Part shown: piece after piece, positions 24,090 to 33,024 of the stretch
Layout: each line of letters begins with the position of its first letter
Numbering within the stretch: position 1 is the first letter of the stretch
Source of the DNA: Acidocella facilis ATCC 35904
GTDB lineage: Bacteria > Pseudomonadota > Alphaproteobacteria > Acetobacterales > Acetobacteraceae
NCBI RefSeq assembly: GCF_000687875.1
Contig: NZ_JHYG01000013.1
Span: forward strand, 1-61,879
DNA length: 61,879 nucleotides
Direction: 5' to 3'
Program-made: the position numbers and the translations under genes
The notes under the pieces: generated by a model
Told to the model about the DNA's origin: nothing
The model's database searches: none
What the model saw: only the letters and a program-made list of their open reading frames with translations

Positions 24090-24941
24090 TCAATCCTCGG
24101 GATGGTCGCGCAGCAGCGCCAAAGCGGCGAGGCCGGCGAGGGCCAGGCCGGTGAAGCTGGGCGGGGCGGGGATGGGCGGGCCATCAACCGCGTTCTGCCG
24201 CCAGTTGCGCCAGCCGCCCATGGCGCGCGAGACGCCGTAAATGTGAAACCCGACACCGGCGATGCCGAGCATCGCGGTCATCCGCAGCCAGAGCCGCGAA
24301 AACCAACGATTCTTGCGGCCATCGCCGCATGCGGCATTGGCCATCATCGCGGCGGCGGCCGGCGGCATCGTCACCGGCAGCAGCATTGCGGGGTTTTGGA
24401 AGGCGCCGCGAAAATGCAGCAGCCCGGCCTCGCCGCTGGTGCCAAGCAGGCCGATGGAGGTGACCAGAGACGCCACCCGCCCGGCATTCAGCCCACAGAT
24501 TTTCGGCGTGGTCCCTGGGTCCGCATCGCGCACACGCTCACCCAGCAGACCGAACAGGCCGGAGAGTAATATCGCCGCCGGCGCGCCGACCGGGCCGGAA
24601 TAGAACAGATTTTGCCAGCTCAGCCCACCAGGCTTTTTCATCGCGTTGTAAATGTGAAAGCCGGTGCCGGCGAGGCCGGTGGCGGCGGTGAGCGCGAAAA
24701 TCGCTTCCCGCTTGGCATGGCGCTGCTGTTTGTCATCGCCATGGCCATGCAGTGATCCCGCCAGCGCCGCCAGCGAGGTCGCGATCGGCGCCAGCATCGC
24801 CGGATTGTGAAACGCCCCGCGATAATGCTCGACCGCGCTGTCCAGCAGCACGGAAGTTGCCAGCATCGCCGCGCCACGGTTGAGACGTTTGGCGGCGAGG
24901 ACAGCGGGTGTATGGCGCTTGCTTGGGACGGGCGGTTTCAT
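24090..24941 (-). CDS. Internally duplicated integral membrane protein, function unknown
   Basis: A 283-residue membrane protein that I do not recognise. It contains two repeats of about 105-115 residues (about 34-136 and 166-279). Each has a HxRGAFxNPAML motif (His39 and His176) and a GxGFHIY motif (His96 and His233). The two His in each repeat are 57 residues apart in both cases, and lie in or near hydrophobic segments. First gene of an operon with a ThDP enzyme and a GMC dehydrogenase pair; good GGAGG before the start. The His pattern would allow haem or metal binding, which is an inference only. It could serve as membrane anchor or electron acceptor for the dehydrogenase. Confidence 0.75.
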   Translation of the reverse strand: MKPPVPSKRHTPAVLAAKRLNRGAAMLATSVLLDSAVEHYRGAFHNPAMLAPIATSLAALAGSLHGHGDDKQQRHAKREAIFALTAATGLAGTGFHIYNAMKKPGGLSWQNLFYSGPVGAPAAILLSGLFGLLGERVRDADPGTTPKICGLNAGRVASLVTSIGLLGTSGEAGLLHFRGAFQNPAMLLPVTMPPAAAAMMANAACGDGRKNRWFSRLWLRMTAMLGIAGVGFHIYGVSRAMGGWRNWRQNAVDGPPIPAPPSFTGLALAGLAALALLRDHPED

Positions 24942-25135
24942 CCGGCCTCCGGCTTGGAAATGGTCCAGGGGATATGGCGCCGAGGAGGCGTGAGAAAATA
25001 GACGCGGCCGTTAACATCCGGCCATTTTTGCGGCTTTCGCCCATGCCCCGGTGTGGCGGCTGTCGCAACACACCATCTTCGTAAAAGCCCGCCGCTGTGC
25101 AGGCGGCGATCAAGTTCAATCAAAAGGAGATGTCC

Positions 25136-25585
25136 ATGCCAGCGAAATTGCTGCACGAGGCAAATGGTTTGCGGGTTTTCTCAATCGTTCTGAAGACGGG
25201 CGAGGACATCATGGAGGCGCTGAATGCGTTCGTGCGCGAGGAACAGGTGGCGGCGGCGCAGATCACCGCCATCGGCGCGTTCAGCGCCGCGATGCTCGGC
25301 TATTATGACTGGGCCTCGAAATCTTATTTGAAATTGCCCGTGGATGAGCAGGTCGAGGTCGCGGCTTTGCTGGGCGACGTGGCGTTGGGCGAGGAGGGGG
25401 CACCGGTTCTGCATCTGCATTGCGTGCTGGCGCGGCGCGATGGCAGCACCAAGGCCGGGCATCTGCTCTCTGGCACCGTGCGGCCGACACTGGAAATCGT
25501 GCTGACCGAAAGCCCCGCGCATCTGCGCAAGACACATGATCCTGAGAGCGGTCTGGCGCTGATCGATCTGCCACATTCGGATTAA
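25136..25585 (+). CDS. PPC-domain (DUF296) protein
   Basis: A 149-residue protein of the plant and prokaryote conserved (PPC/DUF296) family. The signature region is LHLHCVLARRDGSTKAGHLLSGTVRPTLEI, whose three His commonly bind a metal. In bacteria these are small trimeric proteins of unclear function, sometimes called DNA-binding. The start at 25136 is chosen because AAAAGGAG ends 8 bases upstream; an upstream ATG at 25097 would extend it without support. Divergent from the duplicated membrane-protein operon, so a shared control region at 24942-25135 is possible. Confidence 0.82.
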   Translation: MPAKLLHEANGLRVFSIVLKTGEDIMEALNAFVREEQVAAAQITAIGAFSAAMLGYYDWASKSYLKLPVDEQVEVAALLGDVALGEEGAPVLHLHCVLARRDGSTKAGHLLSGTVRPTLEIVLTESPAHLRKTHDPESGLALIDLPHSD

Positions 25586-25714
25586 AGCCGGGGCATGAAA
25601 TGTGACGCGCTGACATCTGTAGTCCCATGCGCGTTCGCGGCTGCTTCGCTTGAGGTGGCTCTCCCTGGCGAAGCGTGATACAGGCCGCCGCGCATTTGAA
25701 CGGGATGAAGATTT

Positions 25715-26053
25715 ATGCAGGCGATGATCCAACCGGCGGCCTCCTTCAAGAGCAATTTGGCGCAATTGCCCGGCATCGAGGGGGTCAAGCGCATCGAGCT
25801 GTTCGATGCCGCCGGGGCGCTGGTGGGCAGCATCGAGAACCAGCCGGGCAAGCAGGGCTCCCTGGCCGTCTATCTCTATCTGCGGCAGCTATTCGGGGCG
25901 CTGGATGCCAAGGCGGCGGCGCACGGGCTGGCGGTGTTTGCCGAACATACCGAGGATGCCCGCCAGCGCCCCGGCGCGCATCCGAATATCGACCGGCTGC
26001 TGGCGCTGGCGCAGGGCGCGGCCCCGCTGCGCATCGAGGTCATCGCGGCCTGA
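25715..26053 (+). CDS. DUF2322-like conserved hypothetical protein
   Basis: A 112-residue cytoplasmic protein without signal or membrane segment. The pattern IENQPGKQGSLAVYLYL and FAEHTEDARQRPGAHPNID is what I remember of the DUF2322 family, whose function is not known. GGGATGAAG lies upstream as a weak ribosome binding site, and a second ATG at 25724 is an alternative start. It stands alone between the PPC gene and the convergent kinase gene. Confidence 0.7.
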   Translation: MQAMIQPAASFKSNLAQLPGIEGVKRIELFDAAGALVGSIENQPGKQGSLAVYLYLRQLFGALDAKAAAHGLAVFAEHTEDARQRPGAHPNIDRLLALAQGAAPLRIEVIAA

Positions 26054-26059
26054 GAGGCC

Positions 26060-27823
26060 CTACCGCGCGGCGGGCTGGCTGAGAATATCGCCGATCCGCC
26101 GTGACAGCTCTTCCAGACTGAACGGCTTGCTGAGGATTTCGATGGCGTTTTCCAGGCTGCTGTTCAGCACGGATTGCTCCGCATAGCCGGTGATGAACAA
26201 GGCCTTCAGCGTCGGCCGGAAGGCGCGCGCGGCATCCACCAGCTGGCGGCCATTGATGCCGCCCGGCAGCCCGACATCGGTGATCAGCAGATTGATTTTC
26301 AGATCGGAGCTGAGCATCGCCAGGGCGCTCACCCCATCGCTCGCCTCCAGCGCCTTGTAACCGAGATCGTTCAGCACCTCGGCGACCAGGATGCGCACCG
26401 AGGGCTCATCATCCACCACCAGCACGGTCTGGCCGGCGCCGGCGGTCGGGCTGTCCTCGGCCGGGGGGGCGTTCTCAGACGGCAGCGCGTGCCCTTCATG
26501 CACCGGCAGATAGATGAACAGCGAGGTGCCGCGCCCGAGTTCGGAGGCGATGTCCACCTGGCCGCCGGATTGCTGCACGAAGCCATAGACCATCGAAAGC
26601 CCCAGCCCGGTGCCCGAGCCTTGCGGCTTGGTGGTGAAAAACGGGTCGAACACGCGGCAGAGAAGATCCTCGGGAATGCCAGAGCCGGTATCCGCGACAC
26701 GCAGCACGATATAGGCCCCAGGGGAGAGCGATTTTGCCTTCGCCGCGTCCTCCTCCAGGACCAGGCTGGAGATATCGATCAGGATCTCGCCGCCCCTGGG
26801 CATCGCATCGCGGGCATTGATGCAGAGATTGAGCAGGGCGTTTTCCATCTGCCCGGGGTCGATCAGCACCAGCGGCCCGCCCGGGGCGGCGTTGGTGTGC
26901 AGGGTGATTTCGGGGCCGACCGTGCGCTGGATCAGATCCATCATGTCGCCGACCAGATCGGCGAGGTCGGTCGGTTTCGGCGCCAGGGTCTGGCGGCGGG
27001 AGAAGGCCAGCAGCCGGTGGGTGAGGGCGGCGGCGCGCCGTGCCGCGTCCTGGGCGATGCCGACATAGCGGTCCACACCCTGCAGCCGCCCCTGGCGCAG
27101 CCTGGTCTGCAGCATTTCCAGCCCGGCGGTGATGCCGGTGAGCAGATTGTTGAAATCATGCGCCAGCCCGCCGGTGAGCTGGCCGACCGCTTCCATCTTC
27201 TGGCTCTGCCGCAGCGCTTCCTCGACACGCTCGCGTTCCTGGATCTCGGCGCGCAACCGGCGATTGGCCTCCGCCAGCGCCTCGATATGCTGCTTATGCT
27301 GGGTCAGGTCCGTGACCACGCCGCAGAGCAGGTTGAAGCCGCCATCGCTGGGCAAGGGGCTCAGCGACAAGGCCACGGGGACAGGCTGCTCGGGGCGGAC
27401 CGCGATGGTCAGTTCGCGCCGCGCCCCCTGGCGCAGCGCCTCACCCAGCAGGGCGGGAAACAAAGCGGCATCGGCCGCCAGCGGCACCAGCGTCGCCAGA
27501 TTGCGGCCGATCAGCGCCTGCTGGTCCGCCGCCAGCATGTCCGCCAGGCGGCGGTTGCAATAGAGAATGGTCCCGGTCTCGTCGAGGGTGAGCGCGCCTT
27601 CCTGGATCTCCTCGATCAATACCCGATAGGGCCGGTCGGCGGCGCCGATGGTGTAGACCTCATGCCCCTTGCTTGCATTGGCCATGACGAAGGCATCGAT
27701 CTCGCCGCGACGGATCGCATCGAGCGTCTCCTCGCTCTCCTGCAGCCTCGCTTCCAACGCCCGGATGCGCGCGGTGAGAGCGGCATGGGCCGGCTCGTGA
27801 GCGGGGGGCGCGCCTGTCATCAA
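26060..27823 (-). CDS. Hybrid histidine kinase linked to kaiBC
   Basis: A 587-residue soluble sensor kinase with no membrane segment. Order: N-terminal coiled coil (about 10-45), PAS domain (about 65-175), second coiled coil, HisKA with phospho-accepting His222 in [13 protein letters not shown], HATPase with NARDAMP, DTGSGIP and GTGLGLSM boxes, and a C-terminal receiver with phosphorylatable Asp516 (LITDVGLPG) and Lys in ILSKPFS. It overlaps kaiB by ATGA, so it is expressed with the Kai proteins and is the obvious output or input kinase of that module. No separate response regulator is adjacent. Confidence 0.92.
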   Translation of the reverse strand: MMTGAPPAHEPAHAALTARIRALEARLQESEETLDAIRRGEIDAFVMANASKGHEVYTIGAADRPYRVLIEEIQEGALTLDETGTILYCNRRLADMLAADQQALIGRNLATLVPLAADAALFPALLGEALRQGARRELTIAVRPEQPVPVALSLSPLPSDGGFNLLCGVVTDLTQHKQHIEALAEANRRLRAEIQERERVEEALRQSQKMEAVGQLTGGLAHDFNNLLTGITAGLEMLQTRLRQGRLQGVDRYVGIAQDAARRAAALTHRLLAFSRRQTLAPKPTDLADLVGDMMDLIQRTVGPEITLHTNAAPGGPLVLIDPGQMENALLNLCINARDAMPRGGEILIDISSLVLEEDAAKAKSLSPGAYIVLRVADTGSGIPEDLLCRVFDPFFTTKPQGSGTGLGLSMVYGFVQQSGGQVDIASELGRGTSLFIYLPVHEGHALPSENAPPAEDSPTAGAGQTVLVVDDEPSVRILVAEVLNDLGYKALEASDGVSALAMLSSDLKINLLITDVGLPGGINGRQLVDAARAFRPTLKALFITGYAEQSVLNSSLENAIEILSKPFSLEELSRRIGDILSQPAAR

Positions 27824-28143
27824 CCAGCGCTCTTCGGCCTTACATCCAACCCGACCAGAACCTTATCGGTGTTCGACAGATCGCCGATGATGCGCTTCAG
27901 CGGCGCCGGCAGCTTCCTGACCAGCGTGGGGATGGCGAGGATCTGGTCCCCCGCCGCCAGGCGCGGATTCTGGATCAGATCGATCACCTCGATCTCATAG
28001 CGCCCGGCCAGATGCTCCTCGCACACCTTTTTCAGGTTGGAGAGCGCGGTCAGGGATTTGCTGGTCTGCCCGGCGACGTAAAGCCGCAGATGATAATGTT
28101 CAGGATCGTCCAGCATCGGGTTGGTCTCGTCGTCATGTTCCAT
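27820..28143 (-). CDS. kaiB: Clock protein KaiB
   Basis: A 107-residue thioredoxin-like protein that in known systems binds KaiC and changes fold to do so. The family motifs are clear: [32 protein letters not shown] and [22 protein letters not shown] short N-terminal extension (about 15 residues) precedes the core. It overlaps kaiC by one base (TAATG) and the kinase gene by 4 bases, indicating one translationally coupled operon. kaiA is absent, as in other non-cyanobacterial sets. Confidence 0.96.
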   Translation of the reverse strand: MEHDDETNPMLDDPEHYHLRLYVAGQTSKSLTALSNLKKVCEEHLAGRYEIEVIDLIQNPRLAAGDQILAIPTLVRKLPAPLKRIIGDLSNTDKVLVGLDVRPKSAG

Positions 28144-29837
28144 TACGAATATCCACGCATATGGGCTTGAATTTCGCGGTCCAGCCGCAGCTTGTCCTCG
28201 CGCGCATCGGCTTCGGAGAGCCGGATGGTCTCCTCCAGCTCCTCGCTCTCCAGGGCCGCGCGCAATTCCTCGATCTGGCGCTCCAGCGCGGCCCGCCTTC
28301 GGACCACCTCGCGGCGGCGCTGCTCGGTCTCCTGCTGGCGGCGCAGCTTGGCGGCGGCCTCGCGCGCCACCTGGGTGATCCGCGCGGTGCCGGTCATTAC
28401 ACCTTCAGGACCGATATAGGGTTCGATCAGCGCGATGCCAGCATGGCTGATCTGATATTCGCGCACCTGGTTGGAATGGCCCATGCCGCGCGCCTTGATC
28501 ACGTAGAGCGTGCGGTTCAGCTCGCCATTCGCCTCGTCATTTTCGAGCTTGACCCAGGCATCCATCAGCGAGGAGAGGCCGGTTTCGGTATCATCCATCA
28601 TCCCGCCATCGCTGCGCAGCGTGGTGAACAGCCCGGTGATGCCGCGGCTCTTGAGCAGATCGATCATCCGCAGCAGCGTCGCGTGCACTTCGGCGAGGGG
28701 GCCGCGAAAGGCGCTGATCGGGTCGATGATGACGACATGCGGGTCGAATTGCTGCAAATCCCGGTTCATCCGCGCCAGATGCATCTCCAGCCCGAACAGG
28801 CTGGGGCGGGATGCCTCGAAGCGCAGCAGCCCCGATTGCACATGCTGGCCCAGCTCCAGCCCGTAGGAGCGGGCATTGCGCAGGATCTCGTCAGCACTTT
28901 CCTCGAAGGCGAAATACAGGCAGCGCTCGCCACGCGCGCAGGCGGCGGCGGCGAAATGCGCGGAAAAGGCGGTTTTGCCGGTACCGGCGACGCCCGAGAC
29001 CAGCACGCTGGAGCCACGGTAAAACCCATTCTTGCCCAGCATCGCATCCAGCCCGGGCACGCCGGAGGAGGCGATTTCATCCGAGGCCGGGCGGTGCAGG
29101 CCCGAGGAGGTGACCGGCAGCACGCTGATCCCGCCAGTATCGATCAGGAATGGATATTCATTGGTGCCATGCGCGGAGCCGCGATATTTGACCACACGCA
29201 GCCGGCGCGTGGTGATCTGGTCGACCACCCGGTTATCCAGCAGCACCACGCAGTCGGAGACATATTCCTCCAGACCCTGGCGGGTGAGCTGGCCATCGCC
29301 GCGCTCGCCGGTGATGATGGCGGTCAGCCCGCGCTCCTTCAGCCAGCCAAACAGCCGGCGTAGCTCGGCGCGCAGCAGGGCCTGGTCGGTAAAGCCGGAA
29401 AACAGCGTCTCGATCGTATCCAGCACCACCCGCTTGGCGCCGATGGACTCCACCGCGAAGCCGATGCGCAGGAACAGCCCTTCCAGGTCGTATTCGCCAT
29501 TTTCCTCGATCTCGCTGGGGTCGACCCGGATATGGTCGATGGCGAGCTTGCCCTCCTCGATCAGCGTCTCCAGCTCATAGCCGAGCGAGGCGACATTGGC
29601 GGCGAGATCCTCCGCGCGCTCCTCGAAGCTGACAAACACGCCCGGCTCGTCGAACCGCGTGGCGCCGTTGACCAGGAAGGTGGTGGCGAACAGCGTCTTG
29701 CCGCAGCCGGCGGCGCCGCAGACCAGGCTCGGCCGTCCCGTCGGCAAGCCGCCCAGCGTGATCTCGTCGAACCCGGAAATGCCGGTCTGTGTCTTGGCCA
29801 GGCCGGCCGGCATGGCGGCGTGATCGGAGGAAGGCAT
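28143..29837 (-). CDS. kaiC: Clock ATPase KaiC with extended C-terminus
   Basis: A 564-residue double RecA-like ATPase. CI domain: Walker A GAAGCGKT (41-48), catalytic Glu pair in FVSFEER, Asp in [14 protein letters not shown] domain: Walker A GVAGTGKT (282-289), YFAFEES, and [10 protein letters not shown] aligned with the autophosphorylation site (Ser431-Thr432 of the cyanobacterial protein correspond to Ser-Ser here). After about residue 485 there is a highly charged, Arg/Glu-rich tail of some 75 residues, probably coiled coil, not present in cyanobacterial KaiC but known in KaiA-independent proteobacterial forms. The start at 29837 is the first ATG; the GTG at 29915 lacks a ribosome binding site. 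Confidence 0.95.
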   Translation of the reverse strand: MPSSDHAAMPAGLAKTQTGISGFDEITLGGLPTGRPSLVCGAAGCGKTLFATTFLVNGATRFDEPGVFVSFEERAEDLAANVASLGYELETLIEEGKLAIDHIRVDPSEIEENGEYDLEGLFLRIGFAVESIGAKRVVLDTIETLFSGFTDQALLRAELRRLFGWLKERGLTAIITGERGDGQLTRQGLEEYVSDCVVLLDNRVVDQITTRRLRVVKYRGSAHGTNEYPFLIDTGGISVLPVTSSGLHRPASDEIASSGVPGLDAMLGKNGFYRGSSVLVSGVAGTGKTAFSAHFAAAACARGERCLYFAFEESADEILRNARSYGLELGQHVQSGLLRFEASRPSLFGLEMHLARMNRDLQQFDPHVVIIDPISAFRGPLAEVHATLLRMIDLLKSRGITGLFTTLRSDGGMMDDTETGLSSLMDAWVKLENDEANGELNRTLYVIKARGMGHSNQVREYQISHAGIALIEPYIGPEGVMTGTARITQVAREAAAKLRRQQETEQRRREVVRRRAALERQIEELRAALESEELEETIRLSEADAREDKLRLDREIQAHMRGYS

Positions 29838-30024
29838 GCTCGGCGTGGTCTCCACCTGAAGGGTTAAGCGTGACTCATGCTGCTGAACCGGCGGCCGCGT
29901 GACGTTTCTGCGCACAAAGGTAAGTCATACTGATGTTCATGAAGCTTGGAAATATAGCGTTTCGATAAGTTAATCGCGGCGCAATTTGCCCGCTTCGCCG
30001 CGACATGGCGCAACGGGGGCGGTG

Positions 30025-30489
30025 TCAGCGCCGGCCTTTCGGGCGGGTGGCCAGGACGTTCTTGATCGAAAAGCTGGAATGGATGCGCAGCACCCCCGGC
30101 AGGGTGGAGAGGATCTCTTTATGGATCCGCTCGAACTCGCCGGCATTGGCGACCTCGACCCGCAGGAAATAATCCGAGCCGCCGGTCATCAGATAGCATT
30201 CCTGGATTTCGGGATGTTTGCGCACCGCCGCCTCGAAGCGGTTGAGATAATCCTCGGTCTGGCGCTCCAGCGTGATATTGATCAGCACCGCGATGCCCTG
30301 ATGGGCGGCCCCGGGCTCGACCAGCGCGGTGTAGCCGCGAATGACTCCCGCCGCCTCCAGCAGCTTCACCCGGCGCAGGCAGGCGGAGGCGGAGAGCCCG
30401 ACCTCCTGCGCCAGCTGGGCGTTGCTGATGCGGGCATTCACCCGCAGCAGGCGAAGGATATTGCGGTCGATGGCGTCTAGGGTGGACAT
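30025..30489 (-). CDS. Lrp/AsnC-family transcriptional regulator
   Basis: A 154-residue regulator. The N-terminal helix-turn-helix (about 5-60) has DAIDRNILRLLRVNARISNAQLAQEVGLSAS-type sequence, here seen as QLAQEVGLSASACLRRVKLLE. The C-terminal RAM/AsnC domain contains CYLMTGGSDYFLRVEV. It is divergent from alr-dadA, the alanine catabolic pair, so it is most likely the alanine-responsive activator (like DadR/Lrp), with the shared region 30490-30624 as its target. Confidence 0.93.
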   Translation of the reverse strand: MSTLDAIDRNILRLLRVNARISNAQLAQEVGLSASACLRRVKLLEAAGVIRGYTALVEPGAAHQGIAVLINITLERQTEDYLNRFEAAVRKHPEIQECYLMTGGSDYFLRVEVANAGEFERIHKEILSTLPGVLRIHSSFSIKNVLATRPKGRR

Positions 30490-30624
30490 GCAGAACCTTC
30501 CATTTCTTCGTTGATTCTATCAAAAATTCGCAAATCGCAAAATATTCCGGCGCAATATGGCGGGAATCGGCATGATTGTTGCGTTAAGCTCCATGGCTTG
30601 TTTCAACCTTTCGGCGGATGCACG
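30490..30624. promoter_or_regulatory. Divergent control region of lrp-like gene and alr-dadA
   Basis: A 135-base gap between divergent genes. It is more AT-rich than its surroundings around 30505-30560, with ATATT and AATAT arms separated by 7 bases near 30542-30558, the kind of loosely palindromic AT-rich sequence Lrp proteins bind. No clear -35/-10 pair could be assigned. Its role is inferred from gene order. Confidence 0.4.
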
Positions 30625-31752
30625 ATGGACAGTCTCGGATGGACCAGCGCCCAGGCGGCGGACGCGACCGGATATCCCGGTCTGTTGACGATCGATCTTG
30701 GCGCCCTGCGCCGGAATTATGAGCAGCTTTGCGCGCTGGCGGCCCCGGCCGAGGTGGCGGCGGTGGTGAAGGCCAATGCTTACGGGCTGGGGGTGGCGCC
30801 GGTGGCGCGCACGCTGCTGGCGGCCGGATGCCGGCAATTCTTCGTCGCCCAGCTGGGCGAGGCGCTGGCGCTGCGCCCGCTTTTGCCCGAGGCGGCGCGC
30901 CTGTACGTGCTGAACGGGCTGCTGCCGGGCACCGCCTCCATTTTTGCCGCGCACAACCTCATCCCGGTGCTGAACGCGCCGGAGCAGCTCGAAGCCTGGC
31001 AGGCCCAGGCCCGCGCCTGCGGGCGGCGGCTGCCGGCGATCTTGCAGTTCGATACCGGCATGTCGCGCTTCGGCGTGGCACCGCGGGCGCGGGCTTCGTT
31101 CCGTGCCGCGCTGGCGGCGGCGCCGGAGATTGAGGCGCTGTATGTGATGAGCCATCTCGCCTCGGCGGATGAGCCGGATGCCGCGCAAAATGCCAGCCAG
31201 CGCGCCGAGATGCTGAAAATCACCGCCGAGTTCGCGCCGCTGCCGGTCTGTTTCGGCAATTCCGGCGGGGTGCTGATGGGGGCGGATTTCCATGGCGCGC
31301 TGGTGCGCCCCGGCATCGCGCTGTATGGCGGCGCCCCGCATGCCGGGCGGGTGGGGCCGATGGCGCCGGTGGTCGGGCTCTCGCTTTCTGTCGCGCAGAT
31401 CCGCGAGGTGCCAGAGGGCGCCTTGATCGGCTATAGCGCCACCTACCGCGCGGCGGCGCCGATGCGCCTGGCCGTGCTCGCCGCCGGCTATGCCGATGGC
31501 TTGCCGCGTGCCTTGAGCGGGCGTGGCGCCGCCTATTATGGCGGGATCCGGCTGCCGATGGTCGGACGGCTCTCGATGGATAGCCTGATCGTCGATATCA
31601 CCCACCTGCCCGAAGGCGCGCTCGCCCCTGGCGATCTGGTCGAGATGATCGGCCCCCATCAAAGCCTGGAGCAGCTCGCCGCCGATGCCGGCACCATCTC
31701 TTATGAAATCCTCACCAGCCTCGGCCAGCGTTATCGCCGGGTCTATCTCTGA
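30625..31752 (+). CDS. dadX: Alanine racemase (catabolic, DadX-like)
   Basis: A 375-residue PLP enzyme interconverting L- and D-alanine. The PLP lysine is in VVKANAYGLG near the N-terminus; the second catalytic Tyr is in IGYSATYRA; GNSGGVLMG and RPGIALYGG are family motifs. The start at 30625 (GGCGGA upstream) replaces an earlier ATG at 30511 that would add unrelated residues. Directly followed by dadA after 21 bases, which points to alanine catabolism rather than only cell-wall supply; the gene could also be named alr. Confidence 0.93.
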   Translation: MDSLGWTSAQAADATGYPGLLTIDLGALRRNYEQLCALAAPAEVAAVVKANAYGLGVAPVARTLLAAGCRQFFVAQLGEALALRPLLPEAARLYVLNGLLPGTASIFAAHNLIPVLNAPEQLEAWQAQARACGRRLPAILQFDTGMSRFGVAPRARASFRAALAAAPEIEALYVMSHLASADEPDAAQNASQRAEMLKITAEFAPLPVCFGNSGGVLMGADFHGALVRPGIALYGGAPHAGRVGPMAPVVGLSLSVAQIREVPEGALIGYSATYRAAAPMRLAVLAAGYADGLPRALSGRGAAYYGGIRLPMVGRLSMDSLIVDITHLPEGALAPGDLVEMIGPHQSLEQLAADAGTISYEILTSLGQRYRRVYL

Positions 31753-31773
31753 ATCGCGAAACGGAAGAACGGC

Positions 31774-33024
31774 ATGAAGATCACTGTTCTCGGCGCCGGC
31801 GTTGTCGGCGTCACCACCGCCTACCAGCTGGCGAAATCCGGCCATGAGGTCACGGTCATCGACCGCCAGCCCGGCCCGGCTTTGGAAACCAGCCATGCCA
31901 ATGCCGGCCAGGTCTCCTTCGGCTATTGCGGCCCCTGGGCGGCGCCGGGGATTCCGCTGAAGGCGCTGAAATGGCTGTTCCAGGAACATGCCCCGCTGAT
32001 CCTGCGGCCGAAGGCGGATCCGGCCATGCTCTCCTGGCTGCTGCAGATGCTCGCCAATTGCTCCACCGGCCGCTACGCCGTGAATAAAGGCCGCATGCTG
32101 CGCCTGGCCGATCTCAGCCGCGAGGCGCTGGCGCAGGTGCGCGCCGAAACCGGCATTGATTACGATGCGCGCATGCGCGGCACCGTGCAGCTTTTTCGCA
32201 CCGATGAGCAGATGGAAGCCTCGGCCAAGGATGTGAAGGCGCTGAAAGCCGATGGTGTTGCCTTCGAGATTCTCGATGCCGAAGGCTGCGCGCGGGTGGA
32301 GCCGGCGCTGGCGGCGGTGCGCCACAAGATCAAAGGCGGGCTGCTGACCCCGAATGACGAAACCGGCGATTGCTTCAAATTCACCAACGCGCTGGCCAAG
32401 CAGGCCGAGGCGCTGGGCGTGGTGTTCCAGTACAACACCGAAATCAAGGACGTGCTGACGGAAGCTGGCAAGATTACCGGCGTGCTCACCGGCGCTGGCG
32501 CCCAGAAGGCCGACAGCGTGGTGATGTGCATGGGCAGCTTCTCGCCCTTCATGGTCAAGCGCTTCGGCATCAAGCTGCCGGTCTATCCGGTGAAGGGCTA
32601 TTCGCTGACCATCCCCATCATCGATGAAAGCCGCGCGCCGGTTTCAACCGTTCTCGATGAAACCTACAAGATCGCGATCACGAGGCTGGGCGAGCGGATC
32701 CGTGTCGGCGGCATGGCGGAGATTTCCGGCTACACCACGGACCTGCCGGAAGCGCGCCGGCGCACGCTGGAGCTCTCAGTCACCGATCTGTTCCCCGGCG
32801 GCGATCTGTCGCGGGCGCAATTCTGGACCGGGCTGCGGCCGATGACTCCGGATGGCACGCCGGTGATCGGCAAGACCAAGATTGCCGGGCTGTACTTGAA
32901 CACTGGCCATGGCACGCTGGGCTGGACGATGAGCTGCGGCTCCGCCCGCCACATCGCCCAGCTGGTCGGCAACGGCAAGACGGATCTGGACGCCGCCGAT
33001 TACGAAGTCGCGCGCTACGGCTGA
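31774..33024 (+). CDS. dadA: D-amino-acid dehydrogenase small subunit
   Basis: A 416-residue FAD enzyme that oxidises D-alanine to pyruvate and ammonia, passing electrons to the respiratory chain. The N-terminal FAD motif is [39 protein letters not shown] and the C-terminal [15 protein letters not shown] are diagnostic of DadA. It works with the racemase upstream: L-Ala to D-Ala to pyruvate. The 3' end overlaps the convergent ada-alkA gene by 10 bases. Confidence 0.95.
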   Translation: MKITVLGAGVVGVTTAYQLAKSGHEVTVIDRQPGPALETSHANAGQVSFGYCGPWAAPGIPLKALKWLFQEHAPLILRPKADPAMLSWLLQMLANCSTGRYAVNKGRMLRLADLSREALAQVRAETGIDYDARMRGTVQLFRTDEQMEASAKDVKALKADGVAFEILDAEGCARVEPALAAVRHKIKGGLLTPNDETGDCFKFTNALAKQAEALGVVFQYNTEIKDVLTEAGKITGVLTGAGAQKADSVVMCMGSFSPFMVKRFGIKLPVYPVKGYSLTIPIIDESRAPVSTVLDETYKIAITRLGERIRVGGMAEISGYTTDLPEARRRTLELSVTDLFPGGDLSRAQFWTGLRPMTPDGTPVIGKTKIAGLYLNTGHGTLGWTMSCGSARHIAQLVGNGKTDLDAADYEVARYG

